Positions 1 through 9,547 of a stretch of 64,000 bases of DNA are shown here, one piece after another (the first letter of the stretch is position 1; each line of letters opens with the position of its first letter). A program made the translations under genes and the position numbers. This stretch comes from Dyella dinghuensis. Lineage in GTDB: Bacteria; Pseudomonadota; Gammaproteobacteria; Xanthomonadales; Rhodanobacteraceae. The notes beneath the pieces were generated by a model. It saw only the letters and a program-made list of their open reading frames with translations. It made no database searches and was not told the origin of the DNA. The stretch is from assembly GCF_003977615.1 (NCBI RefSeq), contig NZ_RYZR01000003.1, positions 248,001 through 312,000 of the forward strand, written 5' to 3'.

Positions 1-3000
1 TCGATGTGCTCGTAAACCGAGTAGCCAAAACCGTGGCGCGTGATGTACGTGCCTTTTCCACGATGCGGTAACGGCGTCGGCGACCAATAGTGACCGTTTT
101 CCTCATCGCGCAGATAGATGGCTTCGCCGCAGGTATCGCGGATGGGGTCGTTGTCCCACGGCGTCAGCCTGAATTCGTGCGAGTTTTCCGCCCATGTATA
201 GGAGCTTCCCGCTTCGGAAATCACACAGCCGAAATCAGGATTGGCCAGCACATTGACCCACGGTGCGGGCGTCGGACGACCAGGTTGCAACGCGATGACG
301 TACTCGGTTTTGTCGGCCGTAAAGCCACCATACCGATTACTCAACTCCAGTGTTTCGAGCAGCGCTTGCGTCTCATCTTGCGCTGCTGCCTGCTCGGCAC
401 GCGGCGTGCGTGAAATCGTAAGACGTGGCAGTTGCGACTCCACGCGGCGACGTTCGATCTGCTCGGCCAGCGTGCCGCGGTTATCGTAAAGGACGATGCG
501 CGCAACGGATTGCACCAGTACGCGATCTTCGACCGATAGCTGTTGCGACGGGCGTACAAAAATGCCGCCCGGGCGATCAACGAGATTGGCTTCGGTGCCC
601 GATGCGATAAGGCCGAGAATGAGATCCTGCAGCTGCTGACGATAGCCGGCCAGATCCTCGTTCCAGATCACCAGATCGACCGAGAGTCCCTTCAGACGCC
701 AATACGCATGCGCTTGCACCAGTTGCCGCACGATGTCGATATTGGCGGTGTCGCCGATACGCAAGAGGACGATCGGCAAATCGCCGGAAATGGACTGCCC
801 CCACAGGCCGGATTGACCGCGCTGATTGGCGATCAGCACGCTCGCTTCGGCGCGCAGCAAAGTGTTGGCGTAAAGAATGGAAGCGGCCATGCGTTCGTAG
901 AGGCGCGCATCGGCATGCGTGGCATTCAACTGCTGCAGTAGTACCTGACTATGCGTCCAGGCGAGATCGAACACACGATCGGCCAGATGGCGATCGCGAT
1001 ATTTCTCGGCAAGGTGTTGGCACGCATCGCGATTGTCGGCCATACCCGTGACGATATCGACCGTCGCAGAATGTTCCGGCGGCAATGTAATGCGCGCGCG
1101 AATGGCAATGATCGGATCGAGCACAGGACCGACGGTATTGGAAAGCGCATCATGCGACGGCAAGCGGCCCAACGCGATTGGCTTGGCGATACTCCGGCCC
1201 CGGCCGATAAACTTTGCGCGGTCCGTCTCATACGAAATGAGGTCGACATGCGCATCGTGCACCGTCATCACATGGCACATCCATGGCACGCGCTCGTCAT
1301 TGGAACGCGGCCGGCGCGTACCGATAAGCGCCTGTGCCGACTCGATCCATTCGGTTTCGACAAATAGGTTGCTGAATGCAGGATGCGCCGCATCGGCACT
1401 CGCCGGCGCGATGACAAGCTCAGCATAGGTCGTGATTTCGATGGTACGCGGCTTTCGTCCACGATTGGTCAGCCGAACGCGGCGCAGCTCGATGTCGTCT
1501 TCAGGTGAGACCACAATTTCCGTATGCGCATCGTAATTCTCCATACGTACACGGAATTCCGCACGGGCGTCGGAGAAGATCGCCTCGAAGTGATCCGGCT
1601 TCGCTAGCGTCGGCTGATACGTTGTCGACCAGAATTCTCCGCTTTCCACATCGCGTAAATAGCAGAACTGACCCCAGTTATCGCTGGTGATGTCTTCGTG
1701 CCATCGATTGATCGCGAGATCGCGGCAACGGCTGTAACCGGCACCGGAACTGCTCACCATCACGTGGTAACGGCCATTCGACAGCAGCTGCACGGCGGGT
1801 CGTGGCATGTTGGGATCGGCGAAGACGCGTAGCGTCGTATCGGCTGAAGTATTCACGGGGTTCATCATGTGCAGGCCGGTGGCGCGCAGATATTCAGACG
1901 CTGCTTTCGGAACACGTTCTTGCAACAGCAGCGCATTCGCGCGGAATTGAGGATCAGTGTCGAAACGTTTCTGCATCGGCTGATCCAGCAGCATGTAAGC
2001 GAGCGACAACAAGCTCATGCCCTGGTGGTGCGCCATGAACGAGCAAACCACTACCGATGTCTGCCCGTGTGGCACGCGTGCCGGTGTGTAATCGATGGCC
2101 TCGTAGAAACCGAATCGCCCTAACCTCCCTTCGGATAACAACCGCTCGAGGTTGGAACAAGCATATGAAGGCGCCACCATCAGCGCCATGACTGTGGCAT
2201 ATGGGGCAATGACAATGTCTTCGCCGAGCCCACGCTTCAAGCCAAGGCCCGGAACGCCAAACGCGCGATACTGATAATTGAGATGCACGTCGACGGTGTT
2301 GTAGCCCGATTCGGAAACACCCCAGGGCACGCCCGTCTGCGTCCCGTATTCGATCTGCCGGTCGACGGCGGCGCGGCAGGTGCGATCAAGCAGCGTGCCC
2401 TCATAGCTAGGCATGACCAGGGTCGGCATCAGGTATTCGAACATCGAGCCTGACCACGACAGGAGTACGGGCTCGCCGCCGGTTGTCGTCAGCAAACGGC
2501 CGAGGGCGAACCACCCCTCCTGCGGCAGCTGGCCCTGCGCAATGGCGACGTAGCATGCGAGGCGCGCTTCCGATGCGAGCAGGTCGTAGCAACCCGCATC
2601 GAGACGACGCTCATCCACGTTATAACCGATCGACAATAGTTTCTTGCGGTGGTCGTACAGAAAGCCAAAGTCCATCACAGCCAGATCGGAAACTACCGAT
2701 GCCAGATGCATGATGAGTTCGCGACGAGCGGAGGGGCCCGCCGATTCATCATTGGTACCTGAGTTTGCCGCCATCAGCACCTGACGCAACGTGGGAATGT
2801 CCGGCAGTTCTGGATAATCTGTCGTCCAGGCAAGCGCAAGGTCCATCTCCTGCCTTATGTCCAGGACTTGTTCGCGCAACCGCTCGTACCAAAAGTGCGT
2901 TTCGGATGTTTCGTCGCCTTGAAGCTGCGGCCGCAGTTCCTCCGCCTTCGCTTGGAATTCCAGCACGTACGCGGCCATGCGTTCCAGCGAATGCGGCGGG

Positions 3001-6000
3001 TTTTCCAGCGTTTCCAGCACGTGGGTGCGAAGGCTCGTGAGTGCGCTATTGGAACGTCCACCTGGCGCCACTTCACGCAAGATAGTCAATGTATCGCGCA
3101 ACCCTTCCAACAGGCTCACCTCGAACATCGGTGCATCGAGCAATGCGAGCAAGCCGGGGCGAAGCGTCAATAAGTGCGCAGCGAGATTTCCGCTGTCCAC
3201 CGATGAAATGTAATGCGGTGCCAGTGGTCGTGCAGTGGTCGTGTCATACCAGTTGTAAAAATGGCCGCGATAACGCTCCATGCCCTGCAACGTCTGCAGC
3301 GTCTTGTTGACGCGATCGAGCAATCTTCCTGTAGTGATAAAGCCAAAATCGTGCGCGGCGAGACAAGACAGCAAGCCCAGGCCAATATTGGTAGGCGACG
3401 TCCGGTGTGCGACGACGCTGGTGGGAACTTCCTGCATGTTGTCGGGCGGAAGCCAGTTGTCCTCCGCTCCCACATACGTTTCGAAGAAGGCCCAGATTCG
3501 TCTCGACAAACCCCGCAGAAACTGCAGCTGCTTGCCCGATGGTGTGAACACCACTTCTCTGCGCTGCTCGCTGGACCAGCGTACGAGCGCGGGGGCCACC
3601 AGCCAAAGCAGCACGATCAATGCTGCAGGCGCCCACGCATGTGTGTGGTTGTGTCGCAGATGCCATATCGCCACTCCGGCCGCAACGGCCAGCGCGGGGT
3701 TGATCCACATCACGCGATAGATGCGCGACATGGAGGAGTCGGCGGCTCGCTCCACATCGCGCGATGTTCGCCACTGGAGCAAGTTGCGACGGCTGACCAA
3801 CATCCGCCACAGAGTCCGAAGGATCGCATCCAGGCTGTAATACGCTTCGTGCGGCAACGTCATCAGACCGAACGCCGCGCGCATGAAATGCTGGCCGGTA
3901 GAAATCATCGCCACCTGCAGATGCGAACGCATGGAGATGTCGTAGGGCTTTTGCACAATCGCCAATAGCGATGAAAGCAGCGGCAGCGTGAACAGCAGCG
4001 CGAGAATCGCCACCGTCCAGGTTATCGGCTGCGCAAAGCAGAGCCATGCCACCAGAAACAATGCGACGAAGGATGGCGCGACAAGACTGCGGCGCAGATT
4101 GTCGAAAATCTTCCACCGCGACAGGTGGCTTAGCGTGTTCGGTTTCCAGTGCCCTTCCGGCGTAGGAACGCGCGGCCACATCCATGGCAACAATTGCCAG
4201 TCGCCGCGAATCCAACGATGACGCCGCTGGTAATCGCTGATATAGCCGGAAGGATATTCTTCATAAAGCAGAAGATCGCTCAGCAATCCGGACCGGGCGT
4301 AGCAACCCTCGATCAAATCGTGGCTGAGAATCGTGTTGTCCGGGAAACGATCTTCCAGTGCCTTGACGATGGCATCCACTTCGTAGATGCCCTTGCCAAT
4401 GAAAGAACCCTCATTGAAGAGGTCCTGATAAACGTCGGATACCATGCGCGTGTAAGGATCGATGCCGACTTCGCTTCCGAACAGCATCGCGTAACCGGAG
4501 CGCGCCGAACTGGGTAAGCTGATACCGAGCCGCGGCTGAAGAATGCCGTAGCCGCGCACCATATGCTCTTTCTTCTTGCTGTAGATCGGCCGATTGAGCG
4601 GATGCATCATCGTGCCGATGAATTCTTGCGCAGCATCGCGAGGCAACTGGGTATCGGCATCGAGCGTGATGACGTATTTCACTTTGCGTAAGACGTCCAC
4701 CGGCCCGATCGTCTCTTCGAATGGCGACGCGTCACCCGTGCTGAGAAGATTATTGAGATCGGTCAGCTTTCCGCGTTTGCGCTCATGCCCCATCCAGATC
4801 TTGTCGGCGGCGTTAAAGCGGCGTGGGCGATGCAGAAAATAAAAGCGATCGCCGGACCCTGGCGCATATTTCGCATTGAGCAATTCGATGTGATGCCGAG
4901 CCAGCTCCAGTAACTCTTCGTCGCCCTCCGCATGCTCCGAAGCGGCGTCCTTGTAGTCGCTGAGCAGCGCAAAGTGAATATGTTCGTCGCGGTTGGCGAG
5001 GAAATGCACTTCCAGCGTTTCCACCATGTCTTCCACATCTTGGGTGTTTCCAAGCAATGTGGGCACGACAACCAATGTTCGCCCCGCTTCCGGAACGCCG
5101 TGCGAATAATCCATGCGCGGCAACATCGCCGATGTTGTCGTGACGGTCACAACCCAGTTCACTAGACCCAACGCGAACTGGCTCGTCGCCAGCAGGGTTG
5201 GCACGACAAGCAGGATCAGTCCCCAAAGAGGAAAGTCGTTCTGTGCCGCCACACGAAGAATGGGCGCGGTAAATGCCAGTGTCAGCACCACAATCATACC
5301 GACATACAGCAGCAGCGGAATGCTGAAGAATGCGCGGCGCATGCTCATCAGCGTGTGATGGCGATAGCCTGCCTCCCTTTCCAGAATAGGAAGGCCCTTA
5401 TCGACCAGGTAGTAGCCCACATGGGCACCGATACCAGGCACAGCGCTACTTGATGCGCAGTTGTGCGCGAGCTCAAGCGCAACCTTGGCGACTTCAACCT
5501 CGTTGCGATTGCTGGAACGTGCCAGGCGCTCCACTACGTGGCGATATTGGTCGCGGGTTGCGAAATCCATATCCTCGTAAATGCCCGCGGGGTCTTTCCG
5601 CAAGGTTTGCTCGACAACGCTCAACCGCTCGACGAAGGTGTGCCAATCGATCGCACCAAGGTGGCGAAGGCTGGTGATGCTATTGCCTATCGATACTTGA
5701 TTGGCAGCCTGCTCCTGCGCTTCAAGTTGCAGCTCGTGCTCGATACTCGAGCCGGTTTCCGCGAGACGCTGTTCCACCCAAGTAAGCGGTAACGCCAGCA
5801 CGGCGCTCTGGCCCTGTAAGCGTCGGGCGAGTTCCGCCACGAAAGCGCTGGTCATGGGCGGTTTCGAGCGGGCCATATCGGCAACGCCGATGACCACACT
5901 CTTCGGATCGCGCTCGGCGATCTCGGTGACGATATCCGCCCATTTGCTGGCCTGATCGCGATAATTCCAATCGGCCAGCACGCGCGCAGCGGCACGCCGC

Positions 6001-6587
6001 AGGTTTTCGATCAAGGCAAGGCGAAGCATGATCGGAATCGCCCACAGCTCGCCGATGGTCAGCGGCTGCACCGTCTGATAGGCGTCCATGAAGCGCCCGA
6101 GACTTTCATCGTCGACGCGCCCATCGCCGTGCGAGATGATTTCCAGTGCAAGCACGTAGACACGCGGGACGCCGTCCGGATCGTCTTGCGCAAGACGGGG
6201 CAGCTCGCGGTTATAGCTCTTGGGCAGATGCCGCTGTGTAATGCGAATCTGCTCTTCGATCAAATAGTAGTTATCCAGCAGCCACTCGCCCGCAGGCGAA
6301 ATGCGGCGATTGCTCTTGGCAGCGGAGGTAAGCGCCTCGCATGCTTGCAACAGCACCGCTGCATTCTCGTCGAGCCGTTTGAGCAAACGGTCGGACGACG
6401 AGCGTGGGCTGAGCTTGTGCTGCTTGGCGAGCGCAATGCCGTGCTGCTCCATCTGTTCGGCACTGAAAAGCTCCGCACGCAGAGTCGGCTCGATCGCTTC
6501 TTCGCCCGCCACAGACTCGGCATGTCGAGCCGACGGATGGGTGTGGAAAGCGGTTTGCAGCAAAGATGGCTTGTCGATCCTGAACAT
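1..6587 (-). CDS. ndvB: cyclic beta-1,2-glucan synthetase (NdvB/ChvB-like), C-terminus cut by window edge
   Basis: Open from ATG 6587 (GGGAG just upstream) to the window edge, about 2195 codons; full family members are about 2800 aa, so the C-terminal phosphorylase part is incomplete. By family, the inner-membrane enzyme elongates and cyclises a beta-1,2-glucan from UDP-glucose and exports it to the periplasm, for osmoadaptation and host interaction. Visible: soluble N-terminal region; membrane segments near residues 415-475; a GT84-type core with TLDADTQLP near 640 and the (R)RHRW motif near 788; more membrane segments near 840-880 and 960-1000; then the long glucoamylase-like and GH94 (glyco_transf_36) region, with conserved stretches such as HHQGMSLL and RDEENGHYWSPTPLP. 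It stands alone, divergent from a binding protein, with 294 bases between them. Assignment is firm; product linkage is inferred from the family. Confidence 0.93.
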   Translation of the reverse strand, partial: MFRIDKPSLLQTAFHTHPSARHAESVAGEEAIEPTLRAELFSAEQMEQHGIALAKQHKLSPRSSSDRLLKRLDENAAVLLQACEALTSAAKSNRRISPAGEWLLDNYYLIEEQIRITQRHLPKSYNRELPRLAQDDPDGVPRVYVLALEIISHGDGRVDDESLGRFMDAYQTVQPLTIGELWAIPIMLRLALIENLRRAAARVLADWNYRDQASKWADIVTEIAERDPKSVVIGVADMARSKPPMTSAFVAELARRLQGQSAVLALPLTWVEQRLAETGSSIEHELQLEAQEQAANQVSIGNSITSLRHLGAIDWHTFVERLSVVEQTLRKDPAGIYEDMDFATRDQYRHVVERLARSSNRNEVEVAKVALELAHNCASSSAVPGIGAHVGYYLVDKGLPILEREAGYRHHTLMSMRRAFFSIPLLLYVGMIVVLTLAFTAPILRVAAQNDFPLWGLILLVVPTLLATSQFALGLVNWVVTVTTTSAMLPRMDYSHGVPEAGRTLVVVPTLLGNTQDVEDMVETLEVHFLANRDEHIHFALLSDYKDAASEHAEGDEELLELARHHIELLNAKYAPGSGDRFYFLHRPRRFNAADKIWMGHERKRGKLTDLNNLLSTGDASPFEETIGPVDVLRKVKYVITLDADTQLPRDAAQEFIGTMMHPLNRPIYSKKKEHMVRGYGILQPRLGISLPSSARSGYAMLFGSEVGIDPYTRMVSDVYQDLFNEGSFIGKGIYEVDAIVKALEDRFPDNTILSHDLIEGCYARSGLLSDLLLYEEYPSGYISDYQRRHRWIRGDWQLLPWMWPRVPTPEGHWKPNTLSHLSRWKIFDNLRRSLVAPSFVALFLVAWLCFAQPITWTVAILALLFTLPLLSSLLAIVQKPYDISMRSHLQVAMISTGQHFMRAAFGLMTLPHEAYYSLDAILRTLWRMLVSRRNLLQWRTSRDVERAADSSMSRIYRVMWINPALAVAAGVAIWHLRHNHTHAWAPAALIVLLWLVAPALVRWSSEQRREVVFTPSGKQLQFLRGLSRRIWAFFETYVGAEDNWLPPDNMQEVPTSVVAHRTSPTNIGLGLLSCLAAHDFGFITTGRLLDRVNKTLQTLQGMERYRGHFYNWYDTTTARPLAPHYISSVDSGNLAAHLLTLRPGLLALLDAPMFEVSLLEGLRDTLTILREVAPGGRSNSALTSLRTHVLETLENPPHSLERMAAYVLEFQAKAEELRPQLQGDETSETHFWYERLREQVLDIRQEMDLALAWTTDYPELPDIPTLRQVLMAANSGTNDESAGPSARRELIMHLASVVSDLAVMDFGFLYDHRKKLLSIGYNVDERRLDAGCYDLLASEARLACYVAIAQGQLPQEGWFALGRLLTTTGGEPVLLSWSGSMFEYLMPTLVMPSYEGTLLDRTCRAAVDRQIEYGTQTGVPWGVSESGYNTVDVHLNYQYRAFGVPGLGLKRGLGEDIVIAPYATVMALMVAPSYACSNLERLLSEGRLGRFGFYEAIDYTPARVPHGQTSVVVCSFMAHHQGMSLLSLAYMLLDQPMQKRFDTDPQFRANALLLQERVPKAASEYLRATGLHMMNPVNTSADTTLRVFADPNMPRPAVQLLSNGRYHVMVSSSGAGYSRCRDLAINRWHEDITSDNWGQFCYLRDVESGEFWSTTYQPTLAKPDHFEAIFSDARAEFRVRMENYDAHTEIVVSPEDDIELRRVRLTNRGRKPRTIEITTYAELVIAPASADAAHPAFSNLFVETEWIESAQALIGTRRPRSNDERVPWMCHVMTVHDAHVDLISYETDRAKFIGRGRSIAKPIALGRLPSHDALSNTVGPVLDPIIAIRARITLPPEHSATVDIVTGMADNRDACQHLAEKYRDRHLADRVFDLAWTHSQVLLQQLNATHADARLYERMAASILYANTLLRAEASVLIANQRGQSGLWGQSISGDLPIVLLRIGDTANIDIVRQLVQAHAYWRLKGLSVDLVIWNEDLAGYRQQLQDLILGLIASGTEANLVDRPGGIFVRPSQQLSVEDRVLVQSVARIVLYDNRGTLAEQIERRRVESQLPRLTISRTPRAEQAAAQDETQALLETLELSNRYGGFTADKTEYVIALQPGRPTPAPWVNVLANPDFGCVISEAGSSYTWAENSHEFRLTPWDNDPIRDTCGEAIYLRDEENGHYWSPTPLPHRGKGTYITRHGFGYSVYEHI

Positions 6588-6881
6588 TGCTCCCGTCCGG
6601 TTTTCGATACCACCTTCCGACAGGCGAGTTGCCATACCTGTCGTTCATCGCACGCCTGGGGACGGCGCGCTGCACGGTGCGCTGTGAGTTAAAAAAAATA
6701 GACTTCAGCGCGTGAAATTTAAGTACGCAGCATGTTGTGATGACCGAAGATCGGCCTTCCCCATCGCCCAAGGGTACGCCTTCGTACAGCATTCGGCGAG
6801 TGATCTTTGCAAGGACTTGCGCCCGAGCCGCCCAAAGTCCGAAGATCGACCCAGGGATTGACACCGACAAAGGGGATAGAC

Positions 6882-7727
6882 ATGCGATTGCTTCGAGTAA
6901 TGGGCTGTCTGGCACTTCTTGCAGTGGTTGCTGTGTTCCTTCAGACACCCGTGATTTCCAACGTTTCGGCCAAGACGGCACACGTCTCGCAGCCGTCGAG
7001 CGACACCTTGTCGACCATCCAGAAGCGCGGATCGATACGCGTCGGGGTTGCGGTCAACGCGCCTTGGGTGTTGCACGACAAGAACGATCAGTGGATCGGC
7101 CTGGATATCGACCTGATGCAACAATTTGCACAGGACATGCGCTGGAAGGTTGAGTTCGTACCGACGACGTGGTCGACCGCTATCGACGACCTTCGCGCCG
7201 GCAAATTCGACGTAATTGCCGCCGGCCTCAGCGTCACGCCTCAGCGTGCGGCGTTACTGAAATACACGCAGCCTTATGCAAGCTTTGCATTAGGTTTGGT
7301 CGTCAATCGCAAATCGCTGGGCAAGGATGACCTGCTCACCCTTGAAACCGGTACGGGCAAACACCGCGTTGCCGTGCTGTCCGGTACTGTCACGGCATCG
7401 ACGGCCAAGGAATATCTCGGCAATAGCGAACTGGTGGAAATCAACGACGAGAGCAAAGCGATTCAAGACCTGCGCAACGGTACGCTGGATGGCCTGATCG
7501 CCGAGCAACCACTACCGGACGCCCTCGCCCACTCCTACCAGGATCAGCTGCGCACGCTCGACGTGAGCGCGTATGGCAAGACCGCGCACGCATTTGGCCT
7601 GCGCCGCACCGATCAGGATCTTGTCGATGTACTCAACGCGTGGTTGGTTTACGAAGATGCCGCCGGCTGGATTCAATCGCGCGAGCAATTCTGGATTCAC
7701 AGCGCTGCGTGGATCGAATTGATGTAA
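6882..7727 (+). CDS. periplasmic amino-acid-type ABC transporter substrate-binding protein (SBP_bac_3), orphan
   Basis: 281 aa. The ATG at 6882 is preceded by AAAGGGGATAGA and starts a clear signal peptide (MRLLRVMGCLALLAVVAV, cleavage probably near residue 30); the reading frame is open 25 codons further upstream, but that stretch is not signal-like. The mature part matches family-3 solute-binding proteins: IRVGVAVNAPW, GLDIDLMQQFAQ, then DDLRAGKFDVIAAGLSVTPQR and FGLRRTDQDL near the end. Such proteins bind polar amino acids or small organic acids in the periplasm and deliver them to an ABC permease. No permease or ATPase gene is adjacent, so partner and ligand are unknown. A long hairpin follows its stop. 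Confidence 0.88.
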   Translation: MRLLRVMGCLALLAVVAVFLQTPVISNVSAKTAHVSQPSSDTLSTIQKRGSIRVGVAVNAPWVLHDKNDQWIGLDIDLMQQFAQDMRWKVEFVPTTWSTAIDDLRAGKFDVIAAGLSVTPQRAALLKYTQPYASFALGLVVNRKSLGKDDLLTLETGTGKHRVAVLSGTVTASTAKEYLGNSELVEINDESKAIQDLRNGTLDGLIAEQPLPDALAHSYQDQLRTLDVSAYGKTAHAFGLRRTDQDLVDVLNAWLVYEDAAGWIQSREQFWIHSAAWIELM

Positions 7728-7738
7728 GCGCATGAGAA

Positions 7739-7771
7739 CGCCGTGCCACTTTCGATGAAGGTGGCACGGCG
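7739..7771. terminator. hairpin between convergent genes
   Basis: Perfect 11-bp inverted repeat CGCCGTGCCAC / GTGGCACGGCG with an 11-base loop, in the 64-base gap between the convergent binding-protein gene and tpsB1. There is no T-run on either side, so it may be a bidirectional barrier or an RNA-stabilising 3' end rather than a classic intrinsic terminator. Confidence 0.5.
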
Positions 7772-7791
7772 ATGTGCTAGAACGAGCGCGG

Positions 7792-9483
7792 TCAGTAGAA
7801 CCCTTTCTGCACCTGAAACCAGAATCGCGCGGATCTGCTGGAATTGTCTCCGACCAGAACCGGCCGATTGCCTACCGGCGCAGCGACGCTGGTGCTTATC
7901 ACCCAATCGTCCGGCGCCACCCAATGCAGCCCGATGCCGGCACTGTTGAGACGTGCGCTGTTTTGGCCTGGAAAAAACGGTTGCTTGTAAGCCTGCACGT
8001 GGCCGCTGTCGACGAATATCGATGCCTGCCAAGGGCCTGGCATCAATGCGAACGTGAAGTCATGGCGATACTCGATCGTCGCCAGATTGCCTTCTGCGCC
8101 AGATACGGCACCGACGTCATAACCACGCACGGTATTGGGGCCGCCGAGGTAGAACTGTTCGGACGTATCGAGATTTTTGTTGGCGATCTGTCCGGAAAAG
8201 CCAAAGTAGAGCGCGTTGACGGTGTCCAATTGCTGCAGGCGTGAGACGGAGTAATCGAACTTGGTGTAACTGCCCGCGGTGCGCGCACCAATGTAATCGA
8301 TGAATTCCGCATAAAGGTTGTTGAAATACAGACGACCGTACGTGCCGCTGATATTGAAATTGGTCACACCGGTCGAATCACGCTGGTCGCCTGCCACAGT
8401 TGCCGTCCATGAATTGGAGTGGCGATTTGTTTCGATGTCGGCCACATCGATATCGTCACGCAATCGCTTGTGATCGAATTCGATCTGCGCGTACAGGTTG
8501 CCGCGCGTATTGCGGATAAAAGGCTGTGACAGGTTCACGCTCGACACTTGTGCCTTGCCGTGCGCATGCAAATCGGAAAGACCGTTTCCCAGCTTGTAGT
8601 CGAGGTCGGTCGCGGCCAACCCCAGCACCGTACCCTGCCCGTCCAGAAGGTACCGATAACCCACGCGGCCATAGTTCATGCCCGCACCGGAGCTGACACC
8701 GCTGAAGTCCAGCACGTCGCCTTGATGGAACAGACCGTTTACCGCAAACGAACCACTTAACCGCACGCGATCGGTGTAGCGGTTGCCGTAGTCGTCCAGC
8801 CCCAGTGTGCCGGTATAGCGCGGCGCGGACGTTACGTTCACGACGAGATCGGACGTACCAACTTCCGTACCCGGCCGCATGACAGAACTGACCGCGGCGC
8901 CCGGCACGTCGGTGAGCAAAAGCAGGCTTCTTTCCAGCGAATAGTCGGTAATCGCCTGCGCCGATTGCAGCGGCGCGAGCGTGGCATTGAGTACATGATC
9001 GGCCACCGCGCTTTGATTTTGCAGTACGACATTGCCGTAATGAGCTTCGACGACCGCGATGCGCACAACCCCGTTTTGAAGCGTCTGAGCGGGCACGTAC
9101 GCCAAATCCAGCGGGTAACCGTGGTCGTGATAGCTCTGGGTAATGCGATCGGCCAGGGCGTCCAGATCGTCCAGAGAAAGGTTCTTGCCCTCCTCGGATG
9201 CAACCAGTGCATGCAGCTGCGCGGTGGGTAACAAGGTGTTGCCGGTAATTTCGATTTGCCGCACCAGGAAAGTTTCGTTACTGGCCGCCTTGTTGCGAGG
9301 CGCACGTTGTACGTTCAGATTGAGATTGGACGACGGGATGGGGACATTCTGTGGTTGGTTCTGTTGCAGTATCTGGCCGCTGGTGGGCGGTGTAACACCG
9401 CGCGTCTGGGCGCTCACGGATGTGGCGCCCAGCGCAATGCAAAGCAAGCCGAGCTTCGGTACAACATGTGGCATCCGGGTCAT
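7792..9483 (-). CDS. TpsB1: ShlB/FhaC-type outer-membrane transporter of two-partner secretion
   Basis: 563 aa. Exports the TpsA exoprotein across the outer membrane. A signal peptide ends at ...ATSVSA; next comes a Pro/Gln/Asn-rich linker, POTRA-type domains (about residues 75-230, with the FLVRQIEITGNT start typical of POTRA), then the 16-strand barrel. The Omp85/TpsB loop-6 motif VRGYD is near residue 453 (NTVRGYDVG), and the chain ends in Phe-Tyr (FQVQKGFY), as expected of a BAM-assembled barrel. ATG 9483 was chosen (CTGGAG upstream; signal peptide follows); the frame is open further but would run into tpsA1. It follows tpsA1 after 64 bases and is very similar to TpsB2 throughout, so the pair arose by duplication. 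Confidence 0.93.
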   Translation of the reverse strand: MTRMPHVVPKLGLLCIALGATSVSAQTRGVTPPTSGQILQQNQPQNVPIPSSNLNLNVQRAPRNKAASNETFLVRQIEITGNTLLPTAQLHALVASEEGKNLSLDDLDALADRITQSYHDHGYPLDLAYVPAQTLQNGVVRIAVVEAHYGNVVLQNQSAVADHVLNATLAPLQSAQAITDYSLERSLLLLTDVPGAAVSSVMRPGTEVGTSDLVVNVTSAPRYTGTLGLDDYGNRYTDRVRLSGSFAVNGLFHQGDVLDFSGVSSGAGMNYGRVGYRYLLDGQGTVLGLAATDLDYKLGNGLSDLHAHGKAQVSSVNLSQPFIRNTRGNLYAQIEFDHKRLRDDIDVADIETNRHSNSWTATVAGDQRDSTGVTNFNISGTYGRLYFNNLYAEFIDYIGARTAGSYTKFDYSVSRLQQLDTVNALYFGFSGQIANKNLDTSEQFYLGGPNTVRGYDVGAVSGAEGNLATIEYRHDFTFALMPGPWQASIFVDSGHVQAYKQPFFPGQNSARLNSAGIGLHWVAPDDWVISTSVAAPVGNRPVLVGDNSSRSARFWFQVQKGFY

Positions 9484-9547
9484 GCGGGGCTCCAGGACAA
9501 ATATGTTGTCATCGGGCGCCCCAAGGTGCGCCACGTTATCGGCCTGC

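Noticed and set aside
3244-4215. 323-codon minus-strand open frame inside the glucan synthetase
   Set aside because: Out of frame with the membrane and GT84 motifs, and of Ala/Arg/His-rich shadow composition.
6271-6981. 236-codon minus-strand open frame overlapping the glucan synthetase start
   Set aside because: It lies in another frame of the clearly coding synthetase N-terminus and shows no family motifs.
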